A stretch of 64,000 nt of DNA. It comes from Diacronema lutheri. Taxonomy: Eukaryota; Haptophyta; Pavlovophyceae; Pavlovales; Pavlovaceae. The stretch lies in contig JAGTXO010000062.1 of the NCBI GenBank assembly GCA_019448385.1, forward strand, positions 62,001 through 126,000, in the 5' to 3' direction. The notes below the pieces were generated by a model that had not been told where the DNA came from, did not search any database, and was given only the letters and a program-made list of their open reading frames with translations. The position numbers and the translations under genes are program-made. Below are positions 61,400 through 64,000 of the stretch, one piece after another. Position 1 is the first letter of the stretch; every line of letters starts with the position of its first letter.

Positions 61400-62602
61400 T
61401 CAGTGGGGTGAGTGGTCAGCGAGCGCGCGCCGCCGGGCAAAGCCGGCGGCGTACTCTGCCGCCCACGGCGCCATACCCTCGCCGCGCTCGCCCTCCGCCA
61501 CGCCGGCCTGCTGCTCGAGCGCGCGCAGCGTCACGCCCTCGGCGCGCGCGGCCGCGATGGCCTCGTGCACACATCCGGCCTTGCCGCGCGCCGCGGCCCA
61601 GTCGGCGACGGCGGCGTGACCGCGCGCGTGCGCAAGCACGGCGAGCCGCAGCCACGCCCGCCTCGACGTGGGCGCGGGCGAGCCCGGCTGCTCGACGAGC
61701 CAGCGGAGGATTGGTAGGTGCCCGAAGGCCGCGGCTCCGAACAGCACGTCCACGCGCCACGGCGCGCCGCGCGCGCGAAGCCAGGCGAGGCAGGGCACGT
61801 CGCCGCGCCGGGCCGCCGCCTCGCACGCCGAGTGCTGCAGCTTGCACCCGTGGGCGCACGCCCAGCGCAGCAACGCGCCGTGCCCTCCCGCTATGGCGGC
61901 CGTCGCCGTTGTCGGCTTCCACCGCGCGCCGCGCGCGCGCAGCCACTGCAGCGTGGCCAGGTGGCCGCCGATCGCGGCCGCCGAGCACGCGTCGGGGCCC
62001 GAGATCGGACAGCCGTGCGCGTGCGCCCACTGCAGCAGGCCGAGGTGGCCGCCGCGCGCGGCGGCCACGGACGCGTTGGCGTCCCACGGGCACACGCGCG
62101 CGCGCAGCCAGTGCAGCGTGGCAAGGTGGCCGCCGCCAGCGGCGGCCTCACACGCGAGCGCCGAGAGCGGCCAGCCCGACGCGACCGCCCACTCGAGCAC
62201 GTGCACGTGCCCGGCGAGCGCACCGGACGCAGCGGCCCAGGCGTTCGCGCCTGCGCCGCGCTGCCGGAGATGGTGGAGCACGTCGACGTTGCCGCGCTGC
62301 GCAGCGTGCGCGCTCGTCAGCGCTAGATTCCACCCGCAGCCCTCGCCCATTGCCCAGCGCAGCAGCGGCACGCTCGCGACGATCGCGCTTGCCGGCGTGA
62401 CGAAGCGCACCGTGCGCCGGCGCCGCTTGCGCGGTGCCGCGCACGCGCGCAGCGCTGCGTAAAAGGCGCGGTGGGCGAGCGCGGCAATGAACGCGTGCTC
62501 CTCGCCGACGGCGGCGAGCACGAGGCGCAGCTCGTCCTCGCCGAGTAGCCGGAACGGGGACGCGGCGAGGCCGCCGGTCGGGTGCGCCTGTCGCGCCGCC
62601 AT
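61400..62602 (-). CDS. Ankyrin-repeat protein of the HLATLxWLRxxG type with F-box-like N-terminus
   Basis: A 400-aa protein. Residues about 18-55 (DELRLVLAAVGEEHAFIAALAHRAFYAALR) resemble a degenerate F-box. The remainder is a run of about ten ankyrin-type units, each reading GHLATLQWLRARG-CPWD or GHLGLLQWAHAHGCP with ACEAAAGGG between. This subtype is abundant in amoebae, oomycetes, haptophytes and giant viruses; F-box plus ankyrin proteins usually recruit targets to SCF ubiquitin ligases. The F-box call is tentative. Its start at 62602 is 45 bp from the divergent MRH-GH47 gene; its stop lies 72 bp from the FKBP start, same strand. Confidence 0.78.
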   Translation of the reverse strand: MAARQAHPTGGLAASPFRLLGEDELRLVLAAVGEEHAFIAALAHRAFYAALRACAAPRKRRRRTVRFVTPASAIVASVPLLRWAMGEGCGWNLALTSAHAAQRGNVDVLHHLRQRGAGANAWAAASGALAGHVHVLEWAVASGWPLSALACEAAAGGGHLATLHWLRARVCPWDANASVAAARGGHLGLLQWAHAHGCPISGPDACSAAAIGGHLATLQWLRARGARWKPTTATAAIAGGHGALLRWACAHGCKLQHSACEAAARRGDVPCLAWLRARGAPWRVDVLFGAAAFGHLPILRWLVEQPGSPAPTSRRAWLRLAVLAHARGHAAVADWAAARGKAGCVHEAIAAARAEGVTLRALEQQAGVAEGERGEGMAPWAAEYAAGFARRRALADHSPH

Positions 62603-62647
62603 CGTGACGCTCTCCGAAAGACTTGGCGCGGAGCGGCCGCGGGCCCG

Positions 62648-63772
62648 ATGCGCGCGCTCGGCACGCCGCAGGCGCGCGGCTCGGCGCGCACGATCGGCGG
62701 CGGCGTGGCCGCCGCAGGCATCGCCGCCGGTGTCGACAGCCGGAGCGCGACGAGCGCGCGGCGCGTGAGCCCGCTGTGCATCCTCTTTGCGGTGCAGGTG
62801 ATGGCGTTCGTGCTGCTCACCCTCGGCGCGTTCACCATGTTCACGACAAGCCGAATCGAGCACGCGGAGACGGTTAAGGAGCTGCAGCGCCTGCGCGAGG
62901 ACAAGGCTCGCCTCGAGGGCGAGCTCAGCGCGCTCCGCCCGCGCGAAGCCGCCGCGCGCGCGGCCGGCGGCGCGCTCGCGCGCGATGCGCGGCCGAGCGC
63001 GCCGCCGGCCGACGCCGCGCGCGCAGACGCGCCGGCGGCGGCGGCGGTGGCGGGCCTGGCGGCGCGGTTGCGCGACGCGTTACGCGGGCAGTGCGCCTAC
63101 GCGACGGTCGGCTGGTGGACGTATGAAGTGTGCCCGTTCCGGAGCGCGCGTCAATACCATGCGGGCGGGTCCGGCGGGTCCGGCGCGGCGGGCGCGGGAG
63201 GCGCGGGAGGCGGCGGCGGCGGCGGCGGCGATGCGTTCTCGCTTGGCGAGTTCAGCGATGAGGTGGTCAACGGCGCGGGCGCAAACGCGCCGTCCACCGC
63301 ACGCGTGCACCTTCTTTCAAATGGTGACGCGTGCGCGAACGGGCGGAAACGGCAGGTGCGCGTCACGCTGCTGTGCGGCGCTGACAGGGCGGCGCAGCTG
63401 GCGCAGGTGCGCGAGGACGCAGAGTGCGAGTACGTGGCGGACGTGGCGACGAGCGCGGCATGCTTGCCTGGCGAGCGGCCGGCCGCGCCCGCCGGTGGCG
63501 GCGAGCCGGGCGTGGCGGAGCGGGTCGGCGCGAAAAGTGGCGCACTCGCCCGCCTCGCGCGGTCGCTGGGCGGCGCGGCGGTGGTCGAGGGCTCACGGTA
63601 CGAGGGGCTCGCGCGTGCAGGCACCGACGCGATCGACGAGAAGCGGGAGGCCATCGTTGAGGCGTTCCGACATTCGTGGCGGGGCTATGTCGAGTTCGCA
63701 TGGGGGCGTGACGAATTCCAGCCGTTGGGGAAAAAGGCCAAGCCGGACTGGATCGGACTCGGACTCACCGCG
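62648..63772 (+). CDS. MRH (glucosidase II beta-like) lectin domain fused to GH47 alpha-1,2-mannosidase, first exon
   Basis: The first 375 codons of a gene that continues beyond the window. A cytosolic tail is followed by one TM (CILFAVQVMAFVLLTLGAF, residues about 48-67), so type II topology is inferred, then a coiled coil (AETVKELQRLREDKARLEG). An MRH/PRKCSH domain spans about residues 140-270: YATVGWWTYEVCPFRSARQY, SLGEFSD, GDACANGRKRQVRVTLLCG, DAECEYVADVAT. The four mannose contacts of glucosidase II beta (Gln, Arg, Glu, Tyr) are present in SARQ, NGRKRQ and CEY. A GH47 N-terminus follows: EKREAIVEAFRHSWRGYVEF, AWGRDEFQPLGKKAKPDWIG, LGLT. The donor GTAACC at 63773 is in phase 0 at the point where GH47 continues GLTLIDALD. 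Expected role: trimming Man from N-glycans in the ER or Golgi. Confidence 0.8.
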
Positions 63773-63818
63773 GTAACCGCTGCTGCTCGTCGCCGCTGCG
63801 CTCGCGCCGTGTCGCGCG

Positions 63819-64000
63819 CGCCGCCCGCGGCGCACGCGTGGGGGCGAGCGCCCACCCGCCGCGCGCACGCGCGGGGCCAGGCGCCCGCCCGCCGCGCCCG
63901 CCCGCCGCGCGCACGCGCGGGGCCAGGCGCCCGCCCGCCGCGCCCGCCCGCCGCGCGAACGCGCGGGGCCAGGCGCTCGCCCGCCGCGCCCGCCCGCCGC
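63819..64000 (+). repeat. 46-bp tandem repeat in the first intron of the MRH-GH47 gene
   Basis: At least three copies with period 46 bp (anchor positions 63865, 63911 and 63957) built from CGCGCACGCGCGGGGCCAGG and CGCCCGCCCGCCG. A diverged copy lies at about 63830-63860. The array runs to the window edge. Confidence 0.85.

Noticed and set aside
63819-64000. A CRISPR-like array, because of regular 46-bp units at the right edge.
   Set aside because: The units are contiguous simple tandem repeats without distinct spacers, in an intron of a eukaryotic gene.

Overview
This window is nuclear DNA from a very GC-rich, flagellated, photosynthetic protist. It carries spliceosomal introns, a type II tRNA-Ser without an encoded CCA, and eukaryote-only genes (COG4, syntaxin 5, LAMTOR2, SLC44, GH47 mannosidase). 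Two axonemal genes (CFAP54 and CFAP251) show that the cell builds a motile flagellum. An FKBP with a signal-type leader followed by a twin-arginine lumen signal, and a DUF1230/CGLD27 protein, point to a plastid, probably a complex one. A haptophyte such as a pavlovophyte would fit the base composition and gene set, but this is inference; a stramenopile cannot be excluded.

Layout. 1-464: 3' end of an unknown + gene. 541-10810: CFAP54 (-). 10867-12023: syntaxin 5 (+). 12208-13014: CGLD27/DUF1230 (-). 13327-15552: TPR-DnaJ protein (+). 16082-17248: two-RRM Gly/SR protein (-). 17405-17689: bL31m-like protein (+). 17833-19392: cytosine-C5 DNA methyltransferase (-). 19470-22220: SLC44 choline-transporter-like protein (+). 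22338-24167: MFS transporter (+). 24221-27067: duplicated Cys-rich membrane protein (-). 27351-28292: Sec14/CRAL-TRIO (+). 28415-29407: cathepsin Z (-). 29445-30803: soluble HMG-CoA reductase (+). 30953-32203: ankyrin protein (-). 32855-37477: tandem VWD-like, Pro-rich membrane protein (+). 37769-41115: COG4 (-). 41175-42398: Obg-type GTPase (+). 42917-43507: RNase H-like protein (+). 44412-44494: tRNA-Ser(UGA). 44846-55076: giant LRR-extensin-like membrane protein (-). 55579-56722: membrane-anchored methyltransferase (+). 56904-60100: CFAP251 (-). 60131-60607: LAMTOR2 (+). 60755-61327: plastid FKBP (-). 61400-62602: ankyrin protein (-). 62648 to the right edge: an MRH lectin domain fused to a GH47 mannosidase (+).

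Organisation. Strands alternate almost gene by gene, giving eleven head-to-head pairs, six of them with start codons under 80 bp apart. I placed 27 introns by reading frame and family conservation; 21 begin GTGCG rather than GTAAGT or GTGAGT. Introns are about 90-195 bp, mostly GC-rich with little pyrimidine tract. In the giant LRR gene all ten introns interrupt the LRR at the same codon position and many exons are exact multiples of 72 nt.

Shared themes are the Golgi and secretory path (syntaxin 5, COG4, MRH-GH47), cilia (CFAP54, CFAP251) and large Pro-rich cell-surface proteins. The most novel candidates are the MRH-GH47 fusion, the LRR-extensin-like receptor, the soluble, possibly mitochondrial HMG-CoA reductase, and a dispersed 73-bp repeat containing a branch-point-like TACTAAC.
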